Origin: an uncultured Alphaproteobacteria bacterium
GTDB lineage: Bacteria; Pseudomonadota; Alphaproteobacteria; Rickettsiales; UBA1997
Assembly (NCBI GenBank): GCA_903849835.1
Contig: CAINKA010000159.1
Location: forward strand, 1 to 11,679
Direction: 5' to 3'
DNA: 11,679 nucleotides
Shown here: positions 1-7,371 of the stretch, piece after piece
How the letters are laid out: every line of letters starts with the position of its first letter
Numbering within the stretch: the stretch's first letter is position 1
Translations under genes and position numbers: made by a program
Notes under the pieces: model-generated
The model's database searches: none
Told to the model about the DNA's origin: nothing
Seen by the model: only the letters and a program-made list of their open reading frames with translations

Positions 1-9
1 AGGCCACAG

Positions 10-49
10 TGCCCAGAATCATGCTTCGACAGGCTCAGCATGACATTTA
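10..49 (-). repeat. REP-like palindromic unit, single (half) copy
   Basis: On the minus strand this reads TGTCATGCTGAGCCTGTCGA followed by AGCATGATTC and then the same GGGCACTGT loop sequence found in the paired copy at 5841-5927. It can fold by itself: TCATGCT pairs with AGCATGA. It is one unit of a family with further copies near 5841-5927, 7171-7247 and 11651-11679. Only one arm is present here. Confidence 0.85.
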
Positions 50-90
50 GTTTTTTATGACATTTAGTTTTTTATGACATTTAGTTTTTT
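40..90. repeat. Three tandem copies of a 17-bp unit
   Basis: The unit ATGACATTTAGTTTTTT occurs three times back to back with no mismatch. Its first bases continue the end of the adjacent REP unit (ATGACATT), so it probably grew by slippage from the edge of that element. No coding or regulatory role is evident. Confidence 0.9.
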
Positions 91-102
91 GTAATTTGGT
101 CG

Positions 103-130
103 ATCGGGTTCTTCAAGTGGAATGGGTATA
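103..130 (-). repeat. 28-bp element shared, inverted, with 11612-11639
   Basis: The minus strand of this stretch matches the plus strand of 11612-11639 at 24 of 28 positions, including TATACCCATTCCA and GAAGAA. In both copies the element is followed by a same-orientation REP unit, so element plus REP looks like one composite repeat. In one reading frame both copies spell IPIP-x-EE-x-D, but I see no real gene around either copy. Confidence 0.55.
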
Positions 131-135
131 GCACC

Positions 136-160
136 ATCATTCTGAACTTGTTTTAGGATC
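136..160. repeat. Second REP-type hairpin unit (ATTCTGAACTTGTTTTAGGAT)
   Basis: ATTCTGAA (139-146) can pair with TTTAGGAT (152-159) around a five-base loop, with two G-U pairs. Short palindromes of the form CATTCTGAACTTGTTTCAGAAT are common dispersed repeats in bacterial genomes, and this one is distinct from the TCATGCT...AGCATGA family in the rest of the window. Its role is unknown. Confidence 0.5.
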
Positions 161-392
161 CAAAATTTCAATCTCAGAATCAAAAATTCCAAATCAAATA
201 ATCAAAAAATAATCAAAAATCTTTCCTTAATTTCAACGGCGAACTGAAGATTTTAAAACGAAAATTTCCGCGACAATCCGTGCGACGACTAGCAAATCCG
301 CCAATTTAATCTTGCCCAAAAAAAATCCGCAATTAGACAGACGCCACTTCCTCAATTTTTAAAAACCTGCGGCATGGCTATTTTGCTGGGGT

Positions 393-403
393 GGGGGGGG
401 GGG
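393..403 (+). promoter_or_regulatory. 11-G homopolymer tract in the leader of the effector gene
   Basis: A run of eleven G, preceded by GGGGT, lies in an otherwise A/T-rich leader and ends 23 bases before the ATG at 427. Runs of this length change length by polymerase slippage and are a known basis of phase variation when they lie in promoters or leaders. The sequence shows the tract. That it switches the downstream gene is inference. A consensus error in the run length is also possible. Confidence 0.55.
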
Positions 404-426
404 ATTAATTTTTTTATGGATTGATT

Positions 427-3400
427 ATGTCGAAGCCAGTTTCAAGCAAAAGTAGTTCAGGGGAGGTATTAGAAAGACTAAAAGCTCTTTCGCCGACCGT
501 CATTGAGAAGCCACGAGGAGAGCCGAAGTCAGGGGAAGCTCCGAAAGGTCGTGAAGAAACGGTTGATAGGATTAAGGCTCTTGAGGATGCTCGTGCCACA
601 ATGTCGATAAAAGGAAGGGCTGACGAAGATAGGGCAGTCATGATGGCTGTGATGAATGAGCAAGTAAAGTTATCAGCGCCAGTCAATCCAGAAGGTCTTC
701 TCAACGGCTTTAGAGATACCGCTGATAACTTTTTAAAAGGCGCAGTTTCGCTTGGTGGAACAGGTAATTTTGATGATGAGGCTCATGCGCTCACAAATGC
801 AATGAGGGAATTGGAAAAAGCTCGTGACGCAAGAACTGGAATTGAATTGCGTGAGATTCATCCAGAAGAAGGCGTTCCGATTCTTGTCAGAGATGCGAGA
901 AATTGTAAGAAACCGCCTGACGGGCCAATCAGAGGACCGGAGTCTGACGAGATACAATATCTCAGCATGATTCGTGGCGCGATGAATATAGCCGAGATTG
1001 ATGGAAAGCCAGAATTACGAGCTGAGTTACTTGGAAGGGCCTCTACCTTTTTAGCAGAATTTCGTAAGGAAAAAGGTGATCTCCCGATAAACCTTGATGA
1101 AAGATTGGCGCAGGAAAAAAAATGGGCGAAAGAGTTGGAAGGTGGGGTGAGTGCAATTGCTGTTTGGTTAGGGGAACGAGGAATCGATAACGCTAGAACC
1201 AAAATAGATATTGCAAAAGAATATCAAAATCTCAAAGAGCAGCATTTCAATATTGCCACTCTCAGCACGGTGTATGATTCAAATGGGAAACCTCGTGTAG
1301 CGATGGAAGCTGAAGTTGGAATGAAGGGTGTAACTGATGAGATAAAAGCAGAATACCAAAAAGTAAAAGGAGGAAAAGGAGAGGAGCTTCCGTGGTTTAA
1401 AGCATTAGCTCCTTACGAGAAAGCTTTGGTCAGAGAAAATGTTGATGCATTCATAGCTGGAGAGCACGTTTTATCCACTTGGCTTCTGCACGGACCGGGG
1501 ATGAAAAATGCTTTTGAAAAAATTACCGCGGTTACAGCAGCTGATGATCATGACAATGAGAACGGACTAAAAGTTTTAGATAAATCTAAACACTCAGGAA
1601 CTCTCGCTTCAGTTGCAAGAGATCCAGATGCAAGAGAAGAGATAACGAAAAAAAATATTGAACAAGCTAAGGAGTGGAATGGAAAAGGTGTAGATACGCA
1701 TATCGTCAGTCTTAACTCTGCAGTGATTGGTCGGTCGCATGATAAAGTTGTAACTGAACAACTAGGGGCAGTAGCTCCGACAGTGGATGGTGTTAAATGG
1801 ACAAATGCAGCATTTAACCTAGGCAGATCTCAGGGAAGGACTAGTAAGTTAGATGGCGTAAATGCCGTGATAAAACCGGTATCAGATGCGTTGACAAAAC
1901 TTGCAGAAAATAAATCGTCGCAAGTTGTAGAGGCTTTGAGATTACTTAATGTTTGTTTAGAGCCAAGAAATGATGGGGATAAAGGAAGGTGGTTTGGAGG
2001 GTTGCGTCGATTCATGTCTCATCCAATTGACTCAATTCGTTCAAGAAATCCTGAAAAATTAATTGAGGGATTGGACGCTGCACAAGTGTTTACGGCAGAT
2101 GATGTAAAGCTTTTAAAAGAGGTGGTTCAATTAAGAAGAGATGCTGATGAGGTTGGGATGCCAACCAGGTTTTTTGGTAAGGGAAATGCCAGTAAAGAGC
2201 TCACAACTAGGTTGCATGAAATTACCACAATGGTTAAGGATGCAGAGCCTGGAGCATCTAATGTGAGCAATGCCGTTGGAAAGTTGCAGATAGAAGCTGC
2301 TGCAAAGGAAGGAGATGCTCAAGAGAAAGGAGCTGCCGCAAAGGAAGAAAAAAGTGCTTCCAAAACAATCGCAGAAAAACTTGGAATCGAAGAAAAAGAG
2401 GCAAAAGAAATAATAAAAAAAGCACTAAAGGATCCAGAAATAATAATGAAGTCCCTTGCGTCAAAGTTAGGCCTTGATAAAGAGGAAACTATCACGATGT
2501 GTACCAGCGGTAAAGATAGAACCGCTGATGCAATGAACAGACGCACAACAGGAGCTCTCTCAAAAGAACTCAGGGTTGATATTGGGGAAGTTTCAAAAGA
2601 AATTACCGCAGGTGGTCACTCTGCACAACAAGCTGGTGGTGTTTATTCATGCGGTGGAACTCCAGGATGTAATGGAGTAAGGGTTGATGCTACTTGGGGC
2701 GTTGGAAATGTTGCACAAGCTGCGGTACGCGGGGCTGTTATTCACAAGATATCATCTGAAGGTGCTGGGCGCGGTACTTTAGAAATAGCGGAAGCCCAAA
2801 TGGCAGAATATTCTTCACATGCCACTGGAGACAAGCGATATGATCTTGTTGGTAAAGATGGAGAACAGGATCTTGCTCATGGAAAAATACATGAAGTGCA
2901 TGCGGACTATCAATATTTGCAAGATAAGTCTGACACACCATATGCAATAGGTGTTGCAAAAAGACTGGAACAAAAAATGGAAAAGAAAGAAAGCGATGGC
3001 AAATCTCAGGAGGAAGAAGTTACTAAAGAAGTAAATGTAAGTGCTGTAGAGGCGCGTGGTACAACAGCTGTAGAAACCGCAACTGTATTAAAAGCATTGG
3101 TTGAACGACATTCCGCAGTATTGAATGAGGTAGCTCTAGATCTTCGCGCGTTGGCGGAACCGCTTCAGGATAGAGCTTCTAGTCCAGACGGTGTAGCACC
3201 TGCAGGTATAATTCTTCCACCGAATCCTCCTCCCGCTCCCGCAGAGAAACTACCAGAGAAACTACCATACAAAAGAGCTGACTCACCTGGTGCCGGAGAT
3301 TCTCCAAGTGGACAAGATGCTCCTTCCGGGGAGAGTGCTCATGATGAAGCGATGAAGGTAGCGATGAGTAGTGATGTGATTAAGAAAATGCTTGCGAGTG

Positions 3401-3501
3401 GCTTGGAGAAGGATGTGACAGATGTGATTACGCCAGGAACTGCAAGAGGTGCCGAGAGAGATTTGGAAAAATCGCCAAGTGGTGGTCGTTCTAGTCTATA
3501 A
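427..3501 (+). CDS. Putative C-x5-R phosphoinositide phosphatase, probable secreted effector
   Basis: This encodes about 1024 residues. I prefer ATG 427 to the in-frame TTG at 421; neither has a clear ribosome binding site. Counting from 427, residues 692-699 read CTSGKDRT, the C-x5-R catalytic loop of the SopB/IpgD and INPP4 type (CKSGKDRT or CKSAKDRT), with Cys692 as nucleophile and Arg698 binding phosphate. Conserved-looking stretches are THIVSLNS (424-431), HSAQQAGG (731-738) and GGTPGCNG (743-750). A Lys/Glu/Ala-rich, probably helical segment (about 622-670) precedes the catalytic loop. The tail is proline-rich (about 928-953), then Ser/Gly/Asp-rich, ending GGRSSL. No signal peptide or membrane segment is visible, which fits a type III or IV secretion substrate acting on host lipids or inositol phosphates. 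The phosphatase call rests mainly on one motif. No homology is evident to me for the N-terminal 400 residues. Confidence 0.65.
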   Translation: MSKPVSSKSSSGEVLERLKALSPTVIEKPRGEPKSGEAPKGREETVDRIKALEDARATMSIKGRADEDRAVMMAVMNEQVKLSAPVNPEGLLNGFRDTADNFLKGAVSLGGTGNFDDEAHALTNAMRELEKARDARTGIELREIHPEEGVPILVRDARNCKKPPDGPIRGPESDEIQYLSMIRGAMNIAEIDGKPELRAELLGRASTFLAEFRKEKGDLPINLDERLAQEKKWAKELEGGVSAIAVWLGERGIDNARTKIDIAKEYQNLKEQHFNIATLSTVYDSNGKPRVAMEAEVGMKGVTDEIKAEYQKVKGGKGEELPWFKALAPYEKALVRENVDAFIAGEHVLSTWLLHGPGMKNAFEKITAVTAADDHDNENGLKVLDKSKHSGTLASVARDPDAREEITKKNIEQAKEWNGKGVDTHIVSLNSAVIGRSHDKVVTEQLGAVAPTVDGVKWTNAAFNLGRSQGRTSKLDGVNAVIKPVSDALTKLAENKSSQVVEALRLLNVCLEPRNDGDKGRWFGGLRRFMSHPIDSIRSRNPEKLIEGLDAAQVFTADDVKLLKEVVQLRRDADEVGMPTRFFGKGNASKELTTRLHEITTMVKDAEPGASNVSNAVGKLQIEAAAKEGDAQEKGAAAKEEKSASKTIAEKLGIEEKEAKEIIKKALKDPEIIMKSLASKLGLDKEETITMCTSGKDRTADAMNRRTTGALSKELRVDIGEVSKEITAGGHSAQQAGGVYSCGGTPGCNGVRVDATWGVGNVAQAAVRGAVIHKISSEGAGRGTLEIAEAQMAEYSSHATGDKRYDLVGKDGEQDLAHGKIHEVHADYQYLQDKSDTPYAIGVAKRLEQKMEKKESDGKSQEEEVTKEVNVSAVEARGTTAVETATVLKALVERHSAVLNEVALDLRALAEPLQDRASSPDGVAPAGIILPPNPPPAPAEKLPEKLPYKRADSPGAGDSPSGQDAPSGESAHDEAMKVAMSSDVIKKMLASGLEKDVTDVITPGTARGAERDLEKSPSGGRSSL

Positions 3502-3504
3502 AAA

Positions 3505-3521
3505 GCAACGCAACGTTTTTT
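3505..3521 (+). terminator. Weak possible terminator after the effector gene
   Basis: AACG (3507-3510) pairs with CGTT (3514-3517) around CAA and is followed by a T run. The stem is only four base pairs, so this is a weak candidate. Its position just after the stop codon and before a convergent gene is what makes it worth noting. Confidence 0.25.
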
Positions 3522-3539
3522 CCTCGTTACAATTTTTCT

Positions 3540-3607
3540 CTCGCGATTTTACAACTAAAATCCCCGCTAAATTACAAGTAAACACCCCGCGATTATTCAC
3601 TACTACC
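3540..3607. repeat. Tandem 23-bp repeat, left flank of the ATPase gene
   Basis: Units start at 3540, 3563 and 3586 with a 23-base period (CTCGCGATTTTACAACT..., CCCGCTAAATTACAAGTA..., CCCGCGATTATTCACT...). The third unit is diverged and contains the stop codon of the ATPase gene, read on the minus strand. The same three-unit block occurs at 4910-4978 in the same orientation, on the other side of that gene. Confidence 0.8.
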
Positions 3608-4870
3608 AAACACCACCTCAATCGGTAATGCCCACATCCCACCACCAAACGAAACAACGCTTTCTCCGCTATAAAAAACTATTCCAATAAATTTTTTTTC
3701 AGAATTTTTATTTTGGATTTTTTGCTTTTTAACCAAATTTTCTTTGAACCATTTCAGATGTTTAAAGCTGTCTTGATTGACCGCTGATCCAGCTTTGACT
3801 TCTATTCCTAAAATATTTCCATCTTCATTTTCAACGATGAAATCAATCTCGCGTTTTTCTCGATCGCGATAGTGGTAAAGCTGATAATCTTCTTCCGATG
3901 AATCGATTGCTGCTGCAAGTTGTGTAAAAATAAAAGTCTCGATGAGTTTGCCGTTTTTTTCTCCATCCAAACGAACTTGATCAAATTTCCAGTGAAGTAT
4001 TGAGGACATTAATCCGCTGTCGGTCATGAATAATTTATCTTGCTTACTGACTCGATCATAATCTGTTTTTGACCATGGCCTGACACGCTCTACGAGATAA
4101 AGTGCTTCTATTGCGTTGATGTATGATTCAACAGTTTGACGCGCTAAAGCGAGATCAGAACCGATCGTTGAAATGTCCATAAATTTACTCGACCATGCAG
4201 CTAAAATTTCTAATAATTTATGCATGCTGTCATGTCGCTTGATGTTTAGAATATCTTGCAAATCACGCTCAATTAGGGCGTCGAGATAATCTTTATGCCA
4301 ACGTTGGGCATCTTTTTCTTTTGCACGCAATGCTTCCGGATAGCCGCCTTTCAAGGCCATTTTGATGTAATCATCTTTATTTTTTGATTTTTTTCCTGCT
4401 GAAATTTTAAATTTTTCGGAGAAAGCAAGTTTTAAAAAATCTGATTTATTTCCCAAAATTTCTCCCTGAGTCAAAGGACGTAATCGAATTTTACGTACTC
4501 TGCCAGCCAGCGATTCTGTAACTCCGGGGAGAGATTGAATATTTGCTGATCCAGTGAGTAAAAAGCGTCCAAATTTTTGATTAACATCGACACTTTGCTT
4601 TACAGCTTGAAGTAAAATTGGAGCGCGCTGAATTTCATCGATGATCATCAAACCTTTGTCATGGGCAACAAATCCACTAGGATCATTTTGTGCTGCTGCA
4701 AGCAGCGTCACATCATCTAGAGTTCGATAGATAGTGTTTGGGGAAGTAAGTTGCTTCGCTAAAGTGGTTTTTCCGCATTGACGTGGGCCAGCTAAAATCA
4801 AGACTCTGCGTGATTTTAAAGATTTTTTTATGATGTTAAGTTGCCAGCGTTTGTAATTATTTTTTGGCAT
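3593..4870 (-). CDS. AAA-family ATPase with C-terminal DUF4143 domain
   Basis: This is a 425-residue protein with the domain order of the widespread AAA_14/DUF4143 family. Residues 28-36 are the Walker A loop (GPRQCGKTT), 74-79 Walker B (LMIIDE), 104-110 the sensor stretch (LLTGSAN) and 121-124 LAGR. The DUF4143 part covers roughly 197-360 and starts at the typical ERDL (201-204). It ends in EIDFIV (341-346) and GIEVKAG (355-361), which resembles the D...E-x-K core of PD-(D/E)xK nucleases. The biochemical role of the family is not settled; links to nucleic acids and stress or defence have been suggested. The length is normal and there is no break. The gene is the only one on the minus strand here and is bracketed by matching 23-bp tandem repeats, so it may be a mobile or acquired cassette. 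No Shine-Dalgarno is visible before ATG 4870. Confidence 0.9.
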   Translation of the reverse strand: MPKNNYKRWQLNIIKKSLKSRRVLILAGPRQCGKTTLAKQLTSPNTIYRTLDDVTLLAAAQNDPSGFVAHDKGLMIIDEIQRAPILLQAVKQSVDVNQKFGRFLLTGSANIQSLPGVTESLAGRVRKIRLRPLTQGEILGNKSDFLKLAFSEKFKISAGKKSKNKDDYIKMALKGGYPEALRAKEKDAQRWHKDYLDALIERDLQDILNIKRHDSMHKLLEILAAWSSKFMDISTIGSDLALARQTVESYINAIEALYLVERVRPWSKTDYDRVSKQDKLFMTDSGLMSSILHWKFDQVRLDGEKNGKLIETFIFTQLAAAIDSSEEDYQLYHYRDREKREIDFIVENEDGNILGIEVKAGSAVNQDSFKHLKWFKENLVKKQKIQNKNSEKKFIGIVFYSGESVVSFGGGMWALPIEVVFGSSE

Positions 4871-4909
4871 GCAATGAAAGAATTATTGAAAAAAGTTGAG
4901 TTTGTATTT

Positions 4910-4978
4910 CCCGCGATTTTATAACATGAAGCCCCGCTAAATTACAAGTAGAAGTCTCGCGATTTTACAACTCGTCTT
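4910..4978. repeat. Tandem 23-bp repeat, right flank of the ATPase gene
   Basis: Three units start at 4910, 4933 and 4956 (CCCGCGATTTTATAACA..., CCCGCTAAATTACAAGTA..., CTCGCGATTTTACAACT...). The middle unit shares 19 consecutive bases (CCCGCTAAATTACAAGTA plus the preceding C) with the middle unit of the 3540 block. Order and orientation match the left block, so the two blocks form direct repeats around the ATPase gene. This block also occupies the space where promoters for the ATPase gene (-) and yebC (+) would be expected. Confidence 0.85.
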
Positions 4979-5069
4979 TAATTGGAAGTTTATTTTCTAG
5001 AAATTAAAACTCCCCAGCACAGGCTAAAAAACCTTTCCAACACTTCCTCCAAATTCATTTTCCAAGCTA

Positions 5070-5816
5070 ATGTCAGGTCACTCACAATTCGCTAACATCA
5101 AGCATCGCAAGGGTGCGCAGGATAAAAAAAAGGCGAAGCTTTTTACGAAAATTTTACGCGAAGTTACGGTCGCGGCAAAAACTGGTCAGCCAGATCCGAA
5201 TTTTAATCCACGTTTGCGCAACGCGCTCATCGATGCCCGCACCAACAACATGCCGAAAGATCGTCTTGATGCGGCGATCAAAAAAGCCAGTGGCGAAATT
5301 GGTGGTGAAAATTTTGAAGAAATTCGCTACGAAGGCTATGCGTCTGGTGGCGTGGCAATCATCGTCGAAGCTTTGACCGACAATCGCAATCGCACTGCCA
5401 GCGAAGTGCGTAGTCTTTTTACCAAGTCAGGTGGCGCTCTGGGCGAGACTGGATCGGTTGGTTTTATGTTCGATCATGTTGGCGTAATTCAGTTTGACGG
5501 AAAAATTGCGAGTGAAGAAAAAATGTTTGAAGCCGCGTTGGAAGCCGGCGCGGAGGAGGTTGAATCTTCGACTGAAATTCATGTCGTCATCACGCAGCCA
5601 GAAAATTTCGCCGCAGTGCGCGACGCTCTGATCGAAAAATTTAAAGATCCACTTTCAGCAAAATTAGACTGGAAAGCCAAAGTCACCGTCGAAATTTCCG
5701 ACCTCGAACAAGCGCAAAAACTAATGAAATTCGTCGATGCTTTAGAGGATTGTGATGACGTGCAAAAGGTTACGGGGAATTATGTTTTTGCGGATGAGAT
5801 TGCGGAGAAAATTTAA
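5070..5816 (+). CDS. yebC: YebC/PmpR-family protein (translation factor or transcriptional regulator)
   Basis: This is 248 residues, the normal length for the family. It starts with the hallmark MSGHSQFANIKHRKGAQDKK. Further signatures are KLFTKILREVTVAAKTG (24-40), NMPKDRLDAAIKKASG, IRYEGYASGGVAIIVEALTDNR and SGGALGETGSVGFMFD. YebC proteins are cytosolic. They were described first as DNA-binding regulators, and some members help ribosomes through difficult stretches such as proline runs. The wording of the motifs is typical of Alphaproteobacteria. The start at ATG 5070 is fixed by the conserved N-terminus, although there is no Shine-Dalgarno before it. A REP palindrome and then purL follow in the same direction. 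Confidence 0.97.
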   Translation: MSGHSQFANIKHRKGAQDKKKAKLFTKILREVTVAAKTGQPDPNFNPRLRNALIDARTNNMPKDRLDAAIKKASGEIGGENFEEIRYEGYASGGVAIIVEALTDNRNRTASEVRSLFTKSGGALGETGSVGFMFDHVGVIQFDGKIASEEKMFEAALEAGAEEVESSTEIHVVITQPENFAAVRDALIEKFKDPLSAKLDWKAKVTVEISDLEQAQKLMKFVDALEDCDDVQKVTGNYVFADEIAEKI

Positions 5817-5840
5817 AAAATAAAATTAACCAAAAAAATA

Positions 5841-5927
5841 CCTCAATGTCATGCTGAGCCTGTCGAAGCATGATTTTGGGCACTGTACCACGAATCATGC
5901 TTCGACAAGCTCAGCATGACATTGAGG
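5841..5927. repeat. REP-like inverted pair, 35-bp arms
   Basis: The left arm 5841-5875 and right arm 5893-5927 are reverse complements with one mismatch, around a 17-base loop that includes GGGCACTGT. Each arm can also fold alone (TCATGCT with AGCATGA). It lies 24 bases after yebC and upstream of the purL start, so it could end yebC transcription or protect the mRNA 3' end, but there is no T run directly after the stem. Confidence 0.95.
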
Positions 5928-5948
5928 TGAATTAAAAAATTCTTAAAC

Positions 5949-5983
5949 TTTACGACTTACGACTCATGACTTACGACTCACGG
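5949..5983 (+). repeat. Heptad repeat array overlapping the purL N-half start
   Basis: Five consecutive 7-base units are TTTACGA, CTTACGA, CTCATGA, CTTACGA and CTCACGG. The ATG of the purL N-terminal half (5966) lies inside the third unit, so its first residues (MTYDS) are encoded by the array. The same heptad family forms the hairpin at 7969-8046, before the acyltransferase gene. It resembles the short tandemly repeated heptamers known from cyanobacteria in type, not in sequence. Confidence 0.8.
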
Positions 5984-7123
5984 TTAAAAAACATCGAAAT
6001 CACTCCCCAGCTAATCAAAGACCACAATCTCACCGACGAAGAATATCAAAAAATTCTCGGAATTCTCGAACGCGTTCCGACCATCACCGAGCTCGGAATT
6101 TTTTCGGCTATGTGGTCGGAGCATTGCTCTTACAAGTCGACGAAGAAGTGGCTTAAGACCATGCACACAGAGGCGCCATGGGTTATTTGTGGACCGGGGG
6201 AAAATGCGGGAGTGATCGATATTGGTGACGGGCAGGCGGCGATTTTTAAAATGGAGAGTCACAATCACCCGTCTTTCATCGAGCCGTATCAAGGTGCGGC
6301 GACTGGTGTCGGCGGAATTTTGCGCGACGTCTTCACGATGGGCGCACGTCCGATTGCGAATTTAAACGCGCTGCGTTTCGGCGAAATTGATCATCCGAAA
6401 ACTAAGCAATTGGTGAATGGTGTAGTGTCGGGAATCGGCGGCTACGGCAATTGCGTCGGGGTTCCAACTGTTGGCGGCGAAGTCACTTTCGACAAAAGTT
6501 ACAACGGAAATATTATCGTCAACGCAATGACTGTCGGCATCGCGGATAAGAATAAAATTTTCTATTCGGCAGCGAGTGAAGTCGGAGCAAGCGTTGTTTA
6601 CGTCGGATCCAAAACCGGCCGCGACGGCATCAATGGCGCGGTCATGGCCTCCGACGAATTTAAAGAAGGCGATGAAGATAAGCGTCCAACAGTGCAAGTG
6701 GGCGATCCATTCGCCGAAAAACTTTTGCTTGAAGCATGCATGGAGCTGATGCAAAGCGATTGCATTTTGTCGATTCAAGACATGGGCGCGGCGGGCTTAA
6801 CCTCATCTGCGTTCGAAATGTCAGGGAAGGGCGGCACTGGAATTGAGCTCAATTTAGAAAATGTTCCGCAGCGCGAAACCGGCATGACGCCTTACGAAAT
6901 CATGCTTTCCGAGAGTCAGGAAAGAATGCTGATGATTGTCAAACCAGAGCGCGAAAATTTTGCGAAAAAAATTTTTGAGAAATGGGGATTGGATTTTGCG
7001 GTGATTGGAATCGTCACTGACACCGGCCGCGTCGTGATTAAAATGCGCGGGGAAGTTTACGCGGATATTCCTTCGGCGCCACTTTCCGAAAGTGCTCCGG
7101 AATATGATCGGGCGTGGGTTTAA
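5966..7123 (+). CDS. purL: FGAM synthase (PurL), N-terminal half of a split gene
   Basis: PurL catalyses the ATP-dependent conversion of FGAR and glutamine-derived ammonia to FGAM in purine synthesis, working with PurS and PurQ in the small-type complex. This 385-residue ORF covers the first AIRS-like half: ELGIFSAMWSEHCSYKS (42-58) with the catalytic-type His53, KMESHNHPS (95-103), GGILRDVFTMGARPI (116-130), GGYGNCVGVPTVGGE (158-172), SIQDMGAAGLTSSA (269-282) and LSESQERM (314-321). It ends at APEYDRAWV, where intact alphaproteobacterial PurL enters the linker to its second half; a TAA follows at once. The rest of the enzyme is encoded at 10586-11608. There is no internal stop or frameshift. 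ATG 5966 is the only plausible start before the conserved ITPQLI, lies in a heptad repeat, and has no Shine-Dalgarno. Confidence 0.95.
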   Translation: MTYDSRLKNIEITPQLIKDHNLTDEEYQKILGILERVPTITELGIFSAMWSEHCSYKSTKKWLKTMHTEAPWVICGPGENAGVIDIGDGQAAIFKMESHNHPSFIEPYQGAATGVGGILRDVFTMGARPIANLNALRFGEIDHPKTKQLVNGVVSGIGGYGNCVGVPTVGGEVTFDKSYNGNIIVNAMTVGIADKNKIFYSAASEVGASVVYVGSKTGRDGINGAVMASDEFKEGDEDKRPTVQVGDPFAEKLLLEACMELMQSDCILSIQDMGAAGLTSSAFEMSGKGGTGIELNLENVPQRETGMTPYEIMLSESQERMLMIVKPERENFAKKIFEKWGLDFAVIGIVTDTGRVVIKMRGEVYADIPSAPLSESAPEYDRAWV

Positions 7124-7148
7124 TTTGTTTCGTAATTTACGAAAAACT

Positions 7149-7266
7149 CAACGTCACCCTACAAAAACTCAATGTCACCCTGAGCCTGTCGAATGGTGAT
7201 TCAAGCCAGAAACAAGAATCACCCTTCGACAAGCTCAGGGTGACATTAGTTTTTAGGGTGACATTG
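7149..7266. repeat. REP-like inverted pair with nested outer arms, after the purL N-half
   Basis: The inner arms 7171-7202 and 7216-7247 are reverse complements with two mismatches around a 13-base loop. Outside them GTCACCCT (7153-7160) and AGGGTGAC (7255-7262) form a second, weaker pair, so the whole block can fold as one long hairpin. Compared with the copy at 5841-5927 the stem words change together (ATGCT/AGCAT there, ACCCT/AGGGT here). It sits 25 bases after the purL N-half stop and marks the left edge of the inserted block. Confidence 0.92.
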
Positions 7267-7295
7267 CTTTGTGCCTAAAAAATAATTTAGTTTCA

Positions 7296-7332
7296 ATCCC
7301 ACCTTGTCTTTATCCCACCTGAAATTTATTTT
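7296..7332 (+). promoter_or_regulatory. Candidate promoter with direct-repeat operator for the toxin-antitoxin pair
   Basis: A -35-like TTGTCT (7304-7309) and a -10-like TATTTT (7327-7332) are 17 bases apart. ATCCCACCT occurs twice, at 7296-7304 and 7312-7320, overlapping and following the -35 box. This fits the usual autoregulation by an antitoxin binding its own promoter. Promoter boxes are approximate, so this is inference. Confidence 0.4.
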
Positions 7333-7371
7333 AAAAATCACTCAAAAATAATTCAAAAAACGGAGTCAAAA

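Larger units (their letters stand above)
1..426. other. Repeat-rich non-coding region upstream of the effector gene
   Basis: I see no credible gene in this stretch. It holds, in order, half of a REP-like palindrome, three 17-bp tandem units, a 28-bp element whose diverged copy sits at the other end of the window in inverse orientation, a second type of REP hairpin, an A/T-rich stretch with several AATCAAAAA-like words, and an 11-G homopolymer ending 23 bases before the ATG of the effector gene. The promoter of the effector gene should lie here, but I cannot point to convincing -35 and -10 boxes. Confidence 0.75.

Noticed and set aside
374..427. Slippage in the G run fusing the upstream ORF in frame to the effector
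   Set aside because: Run lengths that would bring ATG 374 into the effector frame (9 or 12 G) place a TAA directly after the run, so no fusion protein can form.
858..1202. Minus-strand open frames inside the effector, yebC/purL and acyltransferase genes
   Set aside because: They lie opposite strongly supported genes, show no family motifs and have no ribosome binding sites, so they are treated as chance open frames.
3593..4870. The DUF4143 ATPase as a transposition helper or replication initiator
   Set aside because: The domain order and motifs fit the AAA_14/DUF4143 family, and there is no transposase partner or origin-like DnaA box cluster next to it.
3540..4978. The 23-bp repeats as a CRISPR array
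   Set aside because: The units are directly adjacent without unique spacers, they diverge between units, and no cas gene is in view.
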